Shown: positions 1 through 8,094 of the stretch, one piece after another
How the letters are laid out: the number at the start of each line of letters is the position of its first letter
Numbering within the stretch: the stretch's first letter is position 1
From: Spirochaetaceae bacterium bin103
GTDB lineage: Bacteria > Spirochaetota > Spirochaetia > SZUA-6 > Bin103
Assembly: GCA_002238925.1 (NCBI GenBank)
Contig: MPNH01000013.1
Location: forward strand, 20,841-84,840
Reading direction: 5' to 3'
DNA: 64,000 bases
Notes under the pieces: generated by a model
The model's database searches: none
The model's input: only the letters and a program-made list of their open reading frames with translations
Told to the model about the DNA's origin: nothing
Position numbers and translations under genes: made by a program

Positions 1-2
1 AG

Positions 3-218
3 GCGCGCGACCCGCGCACCGGCAGCGTGTTGGCCGCGGCGGCGGGCGCTCTGCCGTTCCGCCAGATCGCGCGCCGGGTGGTCGCGCAAGAGCCACGGGA
101 GAAGGGGGCAGGCACCGGTGCTCGCGTTGCGGCCGGTGGCGTCGCGCTCCCCGCTCCCGCGCAAGAGCGCGCGGCGTACTCAGCAGGCAGTCTCGCCGGG
201 TCGGAGCGTGGCAAGTGA
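3..218 (+). CDS. 3' end of an upstream gene (partial, unknown product)
   Basis: An open frame enters from the left edge and runs without a stop to a TGA at 216-218. That stop overlaps the GTG start of the next gene in a GTGA arrangement, as in a translationally coupled operon, which is the main reason to think the frame is real. The visible 71 residues are rich in Ala, Arg and Gly and have no recognisable motif. I cannot name the product. The tail could be a disordered C-terminus, or this could be a chance open frame in GC-rich DNA. Confidence 0.35.
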   Translation, partial: ARDPRTGSVLAAAAGALPFRQIARRVVAQEPREKGAGTGARVAAGGVALPAPAQERAAYSAGSLAGSERGK

Positions 219-1015
219 CCGGCTCCAGTGACGCAGCTGCCGGCAACGCGCGCGGTTCGCCAGGTGGGCAGTTGCCGCCCGCGGCGGAATTGCGCGGCCG
301 GGTGGCGCTGGTAACCGGCGCGGCGCGGCGCACCGGGCGCGGGCTGGCGCTGGCTTTGGCGGCGCACGGCGCGGCGGTGGCGGTGCACTACCGTTCGGGG
401 GCCGGCGACGCGCACGCGGTGGTGGAGGAAATCGGCGCCGCCGGCGGTTCGGCGTTTGCCGTGCAGGCGGAGTTGCGCGACCCGGCGGCGGTGGAGGCGA
501 TGGTGCGGGCGGTCGCCGCGCGTGCCGGGCGGGTGGACGTTCTGATCAACAACGTCGGCACGTTCCTGGTGCGCGGCATCGACGAAGTAACGCCCGCCGA
601 ATGGGAGGAAAGCCTGGCCACCACGGTTACCGCCACTTTTCTGACCTGCCGGGCAGTGTTGCCCGGCATGGCGGCGCGCGGCTGGGGGCGGATCGTGAAC
701 TTGGCCGATGCCGGCGCCGATCACCTGCGCGCGGCGCCGAACATCACCCCCTACCTGGTGGGCAAGACCGGGGTGCTGATTCTCACCAAGAGCCTGGCCG
801 CCGCCTACGCCGGCCGCGGCATCACCGTGAACGCGGTGTCGCCCGGCATCATCGACAACTCGGTAACCAAGCCGCCCGGCGGCGAGCAGGCAATTCCCGC
901 CGGCCGCTTCGCCACCGTGGCCGACATCGCCAACGCGGTGCTGTTTCTGCTCGCCGAGTCGTCCGCCTACATCACCGGCGCCAACCTCAAGGTCGCCGGC
1001 GGCTGGCACGCCTGA
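215..1015 (+). CDS. SDR family NAD(P)-dependent oxidoreductase
   Basis: This is a 266-residue classical short-chain dehydrogenase. After a 25-residue low-complexity start, a Rossmann fold begins with [14 protein letters not shown] (TGxxxGxG cofactor loop, around residues 30-45). The NNVG motif lies near residue 110. The usual YxxxK catalytic pair is present as YLVGKTG near residue 180, and NAVSPGII follows. The catalytic Ser that normally sits about 13 residues before the Tyr is not obvious (the region reads [10 protein letters not shown]), so activity may be altered. The GTG start overlaps the preceding stop, and the gene ends 7 bases before rsmI. The substrate cannot be read from the sequence. 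Confidence 0.85.
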   Translation: MTGSSDAAAGNARGSPGGQLPPAAELRGRVALVTGAARRTGRGLALALAAHGAAVAVHYRSGAGDAHAVVEEIGAAGGSAFAVQAELRDPAAVEAMVRAVAARAGRVDVLINNVGTFLVRGIDEVTPAEWEESLATTVTATFLTCRAVLPGMAARGWGRIVNLADAGADHLRAAPNITPYLVGKTGVLILTKSLAAAYAGRGITVNAVSPGIIDNSVTKPPGGEQAIPAGRFATVADIANAVLFLLAESSAYITGANLKVAGGWHA

Positions 1016-1022
1016 TAAGCCC

Positions 1023-1718
1023 GTGGCGGTGCTGTACGTGGTCGCCACGCCGATCGGCAACCTCGGCGACATTACCGTGCGCGCCCTGGACACGCTGCGC
1101 GCGGCGGACGTTATTGCCTGCGAGGATACCCGCCGCACCCGCACCCTGCTCGGCCACTACGGCATCGACACGCGTACCGTCGCCTACGGGCACGACGAGA
1201 CGCGCAGCGGGCGCGTCCTGGGGCTGCTGCGCGCCGGACTGGAGGTAGCGCTGGTGTCCGACGCCGGCACGCCGGGCATATCCGACCCGGGCGGCGGTGC
1301 GGTGCGGGCGGCGCGCGAGGCCGGTTTCGCGGTGATCCCGATTCCGGGCGCGTCGGCGGTTACCGCGCTGTTGAGCGTGGCGGGAACGAGTGCCCAGGGT
1401 GTCCGCTTCTACGGGTTCTGCTCGCCGAAACCGGGCCGTCGGCGGTCCCAGCTCGAACGTTTGCTCGCCGACGGCGCGCCCTTCGTGCTGTTCGAGGGGC
1501 CGCACCGGGTGCTGAAGCTGCTCACCGACCTGGCGGCGGCGGCTCCGGAGCGCCCGATCGTGCTCGGACGCGAGTTGACCAAGCTCCACGAAGAGGTGCT
1601 GGTGGGCAGCGCCGCGGACTTGCACGGCGAACTTGGCGGTCGCACCAGGATTGTCGGCGAGATGACGCTGCTGGTCACCGAGCACCGCCCGCGCCGCGGC
1701 CCGGCAACGCCGCAGTAG
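1023..1718 (+). CDS. rsmI: 16S rRNA (cytidine1402-2'-O)-methyltransferase RsmI
   Basis: The 231-residue protein belongs to the tetrapyrrole-methylase-fold family and methylates the ribose of C1402 in 16S rRNA with SAM. The N-terminus [16 protein letters not shown], the CEDTRRT segment around residue 35 and the SAM loop [13 protein letters not shown] around residues 78-90 are diagnostic. [15 protein letters not shown] and the FEGPHRV motif follow. The protein is shorter than typical RsmI (about 280 residues) and lacks most of the C-terminal helical extension. It starts with GTG just after the SDR stop, so the two are probably cotranscribed. Confidence 0.95.
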   Translation: MAVLYVVATPIGNLGDITVRALDTLRAADVIACEDTRRTRTLLGHYGIDTRTVAYGHDETRSGRVLGLLRAGLEVALVSDAGTPGISDPGGGAVRAAREAGFAVIPIPGASAVTALLSVAGTSAQGVRFYGFCSPKPGRRRSQLERLLADGAPFVLFEGPHRVLKLLTDLAAAAPERPIVLGRELTKLHEEVLVGSAADLHGELGGRTRIVGEMTLLVTEHRPRRGPATPQ

Positions 1719-1846
1719 CGCCGCCCGGCAAACGAAGTGTCGGATGCCAGAGTCAATCTTTGCACCGGCGGGTGGTATTTGCGGGTATTGACGGCGGGTA
1801 GCCGGGCGTGGCAGGGTCCTGGTACGATAGTCGGAGAAGAACGCGT

Positions 1847-2134
1847 ATGGCGATCGAAGGGATAGGTCCGGTAGACCCGGTTCCGAACTACCAACCGGTA
1901 GACCGTGCCGCCGCGGCGGGTCAGGTCGGGAACGTGGATTCGGTGGAGATTTCCTCTGCGGCTCAGGCAGCGAGCGAAGCGTTGCGCATCGCTACCGAGA
2001 TTGCATTGAACAGTCCCGACATCCGTGCCGACCTGGTGGGCGAAGCAGCCCGGAATCTGCAGGATCCGGCCTACCCGGGTGCCGAGGTGCTCGACACGGT
2101 GAGCGACCGGATCCTGGAATCGTTCGGCATCTAA
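1847..2134 (+). CDS. FlgM-like short protein (putative anti-sigma-28 family)
   Basis: The 95-residue protein opens with MAIEGIGPVDPVPNYQPV. It carries a VDSVEISSAAQAASEA stretch near residue 32 and a helical C-terminal half ending ILESFGI. The VDSV.IS..A pattern followed by helices with regularly spaced acidic residues resembles FlgM-type anti-sigma factors, and short homologues of this layout occur in spirochaetes. I chose the ATG at 1847 because a GGAG at 1833-1836 lies 10 bases upstream; an in-frame GTG at 1808 lacks such a site. No flagellar gene is nearby, so a role in restraining a flagellar sigma factor is inferred from family resemblance only. Confidence 0.6.
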   Translation: MAIEGIGPVDPVPNYQPVDRAAAAGQVGNVDSVEISSAAQAASEALRIATEIALNSPDIRADLVGEAARNLQDPAYPGAEVLDTVSDRILESFGI

Positions 2135-2508
2135 CGCACCGCCGGCCGGGTGCGAGACGGGGAACGAGCCCCGCTGGCCTGCTCGGCGCTGAAGCGTACG
2201 GTGCGCCAGGACAGGAACGCCAGGTAGCGCTGGCCGCGGTACTCCCACACCCTTACCCGCCGCCCCACCACGGTCCGTGCCATGATCGTGCGAATGGCGT
2301 CGAGCAGTTGCGGTGCCGGATGGCCGTCGGCAGCCAGAATCGAGCGCGGCAACAGCGCGGCGAGTTCGCGGTCGGGAATGCGTACCGGCATGCGCCGTCC
2401 GTCCTCCTCTCGCACCAGCGCCTCCACGCGCAGGCGCTGGTCCACCACCTGTACCGTTATCGCCACCACCGCCGCCACCGGCGCCGGCCCGTTCTGTTTG
2501 GCTGTCAT
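2131..2508 (-). CDS. Hypothetical protein
   Basis: The 125-residue basic protein starts MTAKQNGPAPVAAVVAITVQ. It has alternating hydrophobic stretches suggestive of a beta-rich fold, a central LLPRSILAADGHP segment and a C-terminal VRVWEYRGQRYLAF strand pair. No domain is recognised. Its stop overlaps the end of the convergent FlgM-like gene by four bases, and its start lies 86 bases from the divergent aldo/keto reductase start. An in-frame TTG at 2553 would overlap the reductase leader and is less likely. Compact packing and a protein-like composition favour a real gene, but no ribosome binding site decides the start. Confidence 0.5.
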   Translation of the reverse strand: MTAKQNGPAPVAAVVAITVQVVDQRLRVEALVREEDGRRMPVRIPDRELAALLPRSILAADGHPAPQLLDAIRTIMARTVVGRRVRVWEYRGQRYLAFLSWRTVRFSAEQASGARSPSRTRPAVR

Positions 2509-2594
2509 GCAAGGGACAACGGCGCCCCGGCGGTAGCGCTTCTCGCGGTACAATGGGCGGGCAGGGAAAGGACGAGCAGGAAAAGGAGAGGGTA

Positions 2595-3548
2595 GTGCAC
2601 ATCGTATTGGGGACCATGACCTTCGGCCCGCGCATGGACGCGGCGGGCGCGGCGCGCGCGGTGGCGGACTTCGTTGCCGCGGGCGCCGGTGCCGGGGAGC
2701 TGGACACCGCGTTCATGTATGGCGGCGGCGAGACCGAGACCATTCTGGGAGAGGTCCTGGCGGAGCGGGGCTGGGACGGCATTACCGTGGCCACCAAGGC
2801 ACATCCGAATGCCGCCGCGGGCACGCCGTCGCTGCGCCCGGAGGAGGTGGAGCGCCAGCTCACGGGATCCCTGCAGAAGTTGCAGCGCGACGCGGTGGAC
2901 CTGTTCTACCTGCACAGTCCCGACAACGATACTTCCCTGGAGCAGACCCTGGAGGCGTGCGCGCGGCTGCACGCGGCCGGCAGGTTCCGCCGCCTGGGGA
3001 TGAGCAACTACGCCGCCTGGCAGGTCGCGGACGCCCATCACATCTGCAAGCGCAACGGCTGGCCGCTGCCGGCGGTGTACCAGGGCATGTACAACGCGGT
3101 AACCCGCGACGTGGAGCCGGAGCTGTTGCCGTGCCTGCGCCACCTGGGAATGAGCTTCTACGCCTACAACCCGCTGGCCGGCGGCCTGCTCACCGGGCGC
3201 TACGTGGGCGCCGAGGCCCTGCCCGGCAGCGGCCGGTTTCACGATATGGCCAACTACCGGCCGCGCTACTGGCAACCCTCCTACCTGTCCGCCATGGCGG
3301 GCGTGCAGGAGGCGTGCGCCGCGGCCGGGGTAAGCATGACCGCCGCCGCCCTGGCCTGGATGAACCACCATAGCGGCCTGGTCGCCGCGGCCGGCGACGC
3401 CGTCATCCTGGGCGCCAGCACCCGGGAGCAACTGGCCGCCAACCTCGCCGCCTGCCGTGCCGCGCCGCTCGACACCACCGTGGTGGCCGCATTCGATGCC
3501 GCCTGGGAGACCTGCCGGCCCGACTGCCCCCGCTACCTCCGCACCTGA
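2595..3548 (+). CDS. Aldo/keto reductase
   Basis: The 317-residue TIM-barrel oxidoreductase is of the aldo/keto reductase superfamily, closest in style to AKR7 (aflatoxin-aldehyde-type) enzymes. The start VHIVLGTMTFGPRMD, the catalytic Asp and Tyr in ELDTAFMYGGGETE, the Lys in VATKAHPN and the His in DLFYLHSPD supply the expected tetrad. The LGMSNYAAWQV and YNPLAGGLLTGRY motifs agree. It should reduce aldehydes or ketones with NADPH in the cytoplasm. I chose the GTG at 2595 because GGAGAG lies at 2585-2590; an ATG at 2553 would add 14 polar residues not seen in the family. Confidence 0.93.
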   Translation: MHIVLGTMTFGPRMDAAGAARAVADFVAAGAGAGELDTAFMYGGGETETILGEVLAERGWDGITVATKAHPNAAAGTPSLRPEEVERQLTGSLQKLQRDAVDLFYLHSPDNDTSLEQTLEACARLHAAGRFRRLGMSNYAAWQVADAHHICKRNGWPLPAVYQGMYNAVTRDVEPELLPCLRHLGMSFYAYNPLAGGLLTGRYVGAEALPGSGRFHDMANYRPRYWQPSYLSAMAGVQEACAAAGVSMTAAALAWMNHHSGLVAAAGDAVILGASTREQLAANLAACRAAPLDTTVVAAFDAAWETCRPDCPRYLRT

Positions 3549-3599
3549 CAGCGGGCGCCATCCGCGCCATCGACGCTTCCTGGCGTCCGCGCCGGCCGG

Positions 3600-4325
3600 C
3601 TACTGCTGGCGCCGGGAGTCTTGGCTGGTGCTGGTAATGGTCTGCAGCAGGCTCAGGATGGTGCGGCAGTCGCCGAGTGCGCGCAGGTGCGGCTTGGCGA
3701 GCGGGATGCCCTCGCGGTGGGCCGCCTGCGGCAGCGTCCAGTTGCGCAGCCCCGGCTCCTTCTTGGCCGCGACGCCGTAATACTCACTGTAGGCGATGCG
3801 TACGCACCGCCAGTCGGCCTCCGGCAGTTCCAGTTCGTGACTCTCGGCGGTGCGGTGCAGCGACCGTTTCTCCAGCGGCGCGTCGTAGGCGAGCACCACC
3901 GCGGCGGCGGACAGGGTGGCCGCGATGTCGGCGTGGGCGTCGCGGTAGGGAGGCGCGCCCTGGCGCTGCAGCTCGTCGCGGTCGATGCCGTGCGCGGCGG
4001 TCGCCTCGCGGGTAATTCTCCCGGTGGGCATCAGCACGCGGTCCAGCCGCACCGTGCCGTTGGTATCGATCATCGACACCTCGACCACCTCGGCGCTGGG
4101 CTGAAAGCTGGTCTTCTTGGTAGCGGCGATCAGCACGTCGGTGCGCTCGAGCAGCATGCGCGCCTCGCCCTGAACGCGCTTGGCGGCGGGCGGCAGCGGA
4201 CCCCGCGCGCGCTTTCGGGCGGCCCGGCTTCGGCGCCCGCGAACCAGTGCGCGGCCGCCGAACAACAGGAGCACGGCGCCGCCGGCGAGTGCGATGATGA
4301 GCAGTACCGTGATCACGCCGGCCAC
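3600..4325 (-). CDS. Membrane-anchored DEDDh-exonuclease-like protein, catalytic residues apparently lost
   Basis: The 241-residue protein begins with one transmembrane helix (VITVLLIIALAGGAVLLLFGG, residues 4-24), then a basic linker RGRRSRAARKRARG. A domain laid out like the DnaQ/3'-5' exonuclease fold follows. Expected landmarks can be followed: a first strand near residue 62, IDTNGTVRLDRVLMPTGRIT, AAHGIDRDELQRQGAPPY, VVLAYDAPLEKRSL and LRALGDCRTILSLL. The DxE of motif I is replaced by uncharged residues, motif II has no clear FD, and the motif III His is Leu. I infer a degenerate, probably non-catalytic relative tethered to the membrane. It converges on the aldo/keto reductase gene. Confidence 0.65.
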   Translation of the reverse strand: MAGVITVLLIIALAGGAVLLLFGGRALVRGRRSRAARKRARGPLPPAAKRVQGEARMLLERTDVLIAATKKTSFQPSAEVVEVSMIDTNGTVRLDRVLMPTGRITREATAAHGIDRDELQRQGAPPYRDAHADIAATLSAAAVVLAYDAPLEKRSLHRTAESHELELPEADWRCVRIAYSEYYGVAAKKEPGLRNWTLPQAAHREGIPLAKPHLRALGDCRTILSLLQTITSTSQDSRRQQ

Positions 4326-4410
4326 CCGCGGCGCTGTCGCATGTCGGTCAATGCTCGCATGTCACCTTACCAACCTTAATGCAGGGTCCCTCGGCGGCGC
4401 TACCGGGTGG

Positions 4411-5703
4411 TTACTTCAGGAACAGCTCGACCACCGGGACCGGAGTGTCCGGCTGCAGCACCGGCAGCTCCAGCACCACGGTGTCCGCGGGAATCCCTTC
4501 CACGCGCTGGTGGTGCTCGCTGACCGCCTGCATCGGCACCTCCGAGGCGTCGTTCAGCAATTGCGCGTAGGCTATCTTGCCGGCGTAGCCGGGCAGGTGC
4601 AGGTGGCGGAACGGCCACGCGAACAGGTGTACGTACAGCCGCTTCCGGTCCGGATGCCAGGTGAGCCGGCAGTCGGCCGGCTGCGCGAACCCGGCCGGCG
4701 CCTGCGTGCAGCCGTAGATTGATCGGCCGTGCACGCGCATCCACTCGCCCATCCCCTGCAGGCGGTCGAGGGCGCGGCGGTCGAACTCGCCGCGTCCGGT
4801 GGGCCCGACGTTGAGCAGCAGGTTGCCGCCCTTGCTGACCGTATCGACCAGCATGCGCACCAACTGGCCGATGCTCTTCCACGACGCCTCGTCACGATGG
4901 TAGCCCCACGAGCCGGAGAAGGTCTGGCACGCCTCCCACACCACCGGCTGGCCGTCGACCGTGATCCAGCCCTGCGGCTGCCACTGCTCCGGGGTGCGGA
5001 TGTCCCAGCCGTCGTCGAGGTCGAGGCGGTCGTTGAGCACCACGTGTGGCTGCAGCTCGCGGATCATCCGGTACAGGCGCGGGCTGTCCCAGTCGGCGCG
5101 GCCCTTGCCGCGCTCGGGGTAGCTGAAGTCGCACCACAGGATGTCGATGCGGCCGAAGCCGGTGAGCAGCTCGCGCACCTGGCCATGCAGGTATTCGATG
5201 TACTGCTTCTGGTCGCGCTGCGTATTGAGCTGCTCGCGCTCGGGGTGGTTGCGCAAGGAGTGCACGTCGTCAATGACGAACTGGGGATGGTGCCAGTCGA
5301 TGATCGAGTGGTAGAGCCCGACGCGCAGGCCGAGGGCGCGGAACGCATCGACCAGCGGCCGGATCAGGTCGCGCCCGGCCGGCGCGTTGGTGGCCTTGTA
5401 GTCGGTCAGCGCGCTGTCCCACAGGCAGAAGCCTTCGTGGTGCTTGGTGGTCGCCACGGCGTACTTCATGCCGGCGCCGGCCGCTGCCTCGGCCCAGCGA
5501 TCCGGGTCGTACAGATCGGGGTCGAAGTAATCCATGTAGCGTTCGTAGTCGCGGACCGGGATCTCCTCCTTCTGCATTACCCACTCGTGGCGGGCGGGCA
5601 GGGCGTACAATCCCCAGTGAATGAACAGTCCGAATCGGTCGTGTACGAACCAACTGGTGTCGCCGGGGCTTGGTCGGACATCCAAGCTTGGTCGGGTATT
5701 CAA
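4411..5703 (-). CDS. Alpha-L-fucosidase (GH29)
   Basis: The 430-residue glycoside hydrolase family 29 enzyme cleaves terminal alpha-L-fucose with retention. Near the start, FGLFIHWGLYALPARHEW is the typical first-strand motif. KYAVATTKHHEGFCLWDS (around residues 80-97) is the substrate-binding segment, and ILWCDFSYPE (around 193) holds the likely nucleophile Asp. LLLNVGPTGRGEFD (near 297) is also conserved, and a small beta domain closes the protein. There is no signal peptide, so action in the cytoplasm on imported fucosides is likely. The next gene downstream is the GH29-independent lipoprotein upstream at 5733, on the same strand. Confidence 0.95.
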   Translation of the reverse strand: MNTRPSLDVRPSPGDTSWFVHDRFGLFIHWGLYALPARHEWVMQKEEIPVRDYERYMDYFDPDLYDPDRWAEAAAGAGMKYAVATTKHHEGFCLWDSALTDYKATNAPAGRDLIRPLVDAFRALGLRVGLYHSIIDWHHPQFVIDDVHSLRNHPEREQLNTQRDQKQYIEYLHGQVRELLTGFGRIDILWCDFSYPERGKGRADWDSPRLYRMIRELQPHVVLNDRLDLDDGWDIRTPEQWQPQGWITVDGQPVVWEACQTFSGSWGYHRDEASWKSIGQLVRMLVDTVSKGGNLLLNVGPTGRGEFDRRALDRLQGMGEWMRVHGRSIYGCTQAPAGFAQPADCRLTWHPDRKRLYVHLFAWPFRHLHLPGYAGKIAYAQLLNDASEVPMQAVSEHHQRVEGIPADTVVLELPVLQPDTPVPVVELFLK

Positions 5704-5732
5704 GGTTGCGCTCCTTCGCGGTTCGTTGCCGG

Positions 5733-6539
5733 CTACTCGAATACGATGGTGTAGTCGAGCGGCCGGTCGAGCACCAGTACCCGGATCAGGGGAATGGTGA
5801 TGAGCAGGCTGCCGTCGTCCTGCAGCTCGCCGGCGTCGTGCTCGATGATGGTTCCGTCGACCACCACCCGCACGGTGACCGTCGAGTCCTCGATGGCGGG
5901 CGGCCCATCGTCGCCGAGCACGAATCCCATCATCTCCAGGTATTCGGCGTCGGTTACCTCCAGGTCTTTCTGCGGGCCGAGGCTGACCAGCAGCGGGTGG
6001 TCGAGGATCGGAAACAGGTTGGTGAGCTCGCGGTAATTGTTGCGGTCGAGATGCACCCGCAGCGTGCTCGGGCCGCTGCCGGTAAAGGTGATGAGCGGGC
6101 TCGTCGCGGGGCCCGGGGTCGGTGCGTTGTGCGCCAGCATCGCCTTCAGGTCGTCGAACGCGAGGTTCAGCTCCAGCGCTTCCGGGGCTGGTGTGGCGAT
6201 GTGCGTCACGGTGACCCCGCGCCGGTCGCCAATGGAGCGCTCCACCTCTTCGGTGTCGAACACCGATTCCGGCACCATGTCGGAGTCGCCGGCCGCCTCG
6301 GACAGCGTAGCGAGGTAATCCACAAACACCTGCTCCAGCGCGACGTGGATCTGCGCGTCGCCGGAGCGGTCGACACGCAGGGTGAGCTGCTGATTCACGG
6401 TGCAGCCCGCGGTCGCCAGCAGCAGCGCCGCAACCGCGGCGGCGGCGTTGGCAATGCGGGCAATGCGGGCAGTGCGGGCAGTGCGCCCGATCCGCGGCCG
6501 CCGGCCAACCCGCGCTGCCGGTGCATCAAGCCCACTCAT
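5733..6539 (-). CDS. Predicted lipoprotein
   Basis: The 268-residue exported protein has an Arg-rich n-region, a hydrophobic segment NAAAAVAALLLATAGC and a lipobox ending in Cys near residue 46, then TVNQQLTLRVDRSGDAQIHV. The mature part is a beta-strand-rich, acidic domain with no recognised family. The ATG overlaps the stop of the preceding M20 peptidase gene in an ATGA arrangement, so the two are probably translated together. The n-region is encoded by four 9-bp tandem repeats (6451-6486). The 46-residue signal is long; a start further in is possible, but none has a clear ribosome binding site. Confidence 0.75.
   Translation of the reverse strand: MSGLDAPAARVGRRPRIGRTARTARIARIANAAAAVAALLLATAGCTVNQQLTLRVDRSGDAQIHVALEQVFVDYLATLSEAAGDSDMVPESVFDTEEVERSIGDRRGVTVTHIATPAPEALELNLAFDDLKAMLAHNAPTPGPATSPLITFTGSGPSTLRVHLDRNNYRELTNLFPILDHPLLVSLGPQKDLEVTDAEYLEMMGFVLGDDGPPAIEDSTVTVRVVVDGTIIEHDAGELQDDGSLLITIPLIRVLVLDRPLDYTIVFE
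6451..6486. repeat. Four 9-bp tandem repeats in a signal-peptide n-region
   Basis: Two copies of gcaatgcgg are followed by gcagtgcgg and gcagtgcgc with no spacer. On the minus strand they encode repeated Arg-Thr-Ala and Arg-Ile-Ala triplets just before the hydrophobic core of the lipoprotein signal. Gain or loss of a unit would keep the reading frame and change the number of positive charges before the membrane-spanning part. Confidence 0.8.
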
Positions 6540-7995
6540 GCGGGGGCCAACTCTTGCAGAATTAAACAATATGCCTCCTGTGCGCGCTCGAAACTGGCCA
6601 GTCGGAAGAATTCGTCCGGGCCGTGCGCGCCCTCGTCGTCGAGAGCGAACGAGAAGCCGATAGTGTGGATGCCCAGCTCCTCGTGCAGCAAGCCGCACAC
6701 CGGGATGCTGCCGCCGGTGCCGGTGTGCAGGGGCGGCACCCCGTACAGTTGCTCCAGCACCGCCGCCGCCGCGCGGTTGCCGGGATGGTCGGCCGGCACC
6801 GAGTAGGGCGCCCCATGCACCTCGCTGACGTCGCAGTTCACGCGCACGCCGGCGGGAGCGTGGCGGCGCAGGTGGCCGGCGACCAGGTCCAGGATGCGCG
6901 CCGGCTGCTGGCCGGCGACCAGCCGGCAGGTGATCTTGGCGTGCGCGGCCGCCGGCAGCACGGTCTTGGTGCCGTCGCCCTGAAAGCCGCCCCACAGGCC
7001 GTTTACCTCCAGCGTGGGCCTGATCCACTCCCGCTCGTAGGTGCTCCAACCCGCCTCGCCGAACACGGCGGGCACGCCGGTGGTGGCCAGGTAGGCGGCC
7101 TCGTCGAACGGCACCCGGGCGTATTGGCGGCGCTGTTCCGGAGTCGGCTCCACCACGTCGTCGTAGAATCCCTGCACGGCAACGCGCCCGGCGGCGTCGT
7201 GCAGGCCGGCGATCAGCTCGGCGAGCGCGTGCAGCGGGTTCTGAATGGTGCCGCCGTACATGCCGGAATGCATGTCGGCCGCGGGGCCGGTGACGTCCAC
7301 CTGCAGCGCGCAGATACCGCGCAGCGACATCAGCAGCGTGGGCACCGTCTCGCTCCACTGGCTGCCGTCGGCGGACAGTGCGAAGTCGCTGGCCAGCAAC
7401 TCGCGGTGCGCGGTCACGAACCCGGCCAGTTGCGGGCTGCCGATCTCTTCCTGGCCTTCGAGCAGGAACTTGACGTTCACCGGCAGCGCGCCGGCGGTGC
7501 GCAGCAGCGCCTCCACGGCCACGATCGGCGCGAGCATGTTGCCCTTGTCATCGGAGGCGCCGCGCGCGTAGATGCGGCCGCCGGCCAGGCGCGGCTCGAA
7601 CGGCGGATGGGTCCCGCCGTCTTCGCACGCTGCCGGCCGCCCGCCGAAGGGGCCGGGAAAGGGCACGGGGGGGGGGGCGGGGGCGGCTCGACCGGCGGAT
7701 GGCTCCAGCCGTCTTCGAACGCTGCCGGCTGCACGTCGAAGTGGCCGTAAATGAGCACGGTGGGAGCGCCGGGGGCGTGCAGCCAGTCGCCGTATACCAC
7801 CGGGTGGCCGCCGGTCGCCAGCGTCTGCACGTGTTCGATGCCGGCCGCCTGCAGGCGCGCATGCACCCAGGCGCCGGCGGCGGCGACGTCGTCCGCGTGC
7901 TCCGGCAGGGCGCTCACGCTCGGAATGCGAATGAAGGCGAGCAGCTCGTCGACTACGCGTTGCTGCTGCCCGCGGAGATAGCTTTTCCAGTCCAT
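6536..7995 (-). CDS. M20 family dipeptidase (frame interrupted by a 92-bp imperfect duplication)
   Basis: The N-terminal part begins MDWKSYLRGQQQRVVDEL and contains VLIYGHFDVQPA (metal His, Asp). The C-terminal part, in another frame, contains YARGASDDKGN (bridging Asp), FLLEGQEEIGSP (catalytic Glu pair), DMHSGMYGG and the late His in DDEGAHGPDEF. These are the residues of M20 metallopeptidases such as CNDP-like dipeptidases and PepV relatives. The frames join across 7591-7701, where a segment is repeated with errors; deleting 92 bp gives one 455-residue protein, the family length. The gene is divergent from pepF and overlaps the lipoprotein gene. I think the gene is intact in the organism. 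Confidence 0.88.
7591..7720. repeat. Imperfect direct duplication with G run inside the M20 gene (period 92 bp)
   Basis: The stretch around 7593-7632 recurs from about 7685 with scattered changes. Between them the sequence turns into a long G run (7667-7683). Differences on the low-quality side are nearly all A or T changed to G or C. The period is 92 bp, measured from the ATG at 7607 to the matching ATG at 7699. Its removal restores the peptidase frame exactly. Confidence 0.8.
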
Positions 7996-8094
7996 AAATG
8001 AATCGTCGAATAGGGAGGTTGCGCCATAAGTTACACTACGACGCGAGTGCCGCTCAATCGCCGGGCGGCGCACGCACAAAGGAGCGGCACGTAC

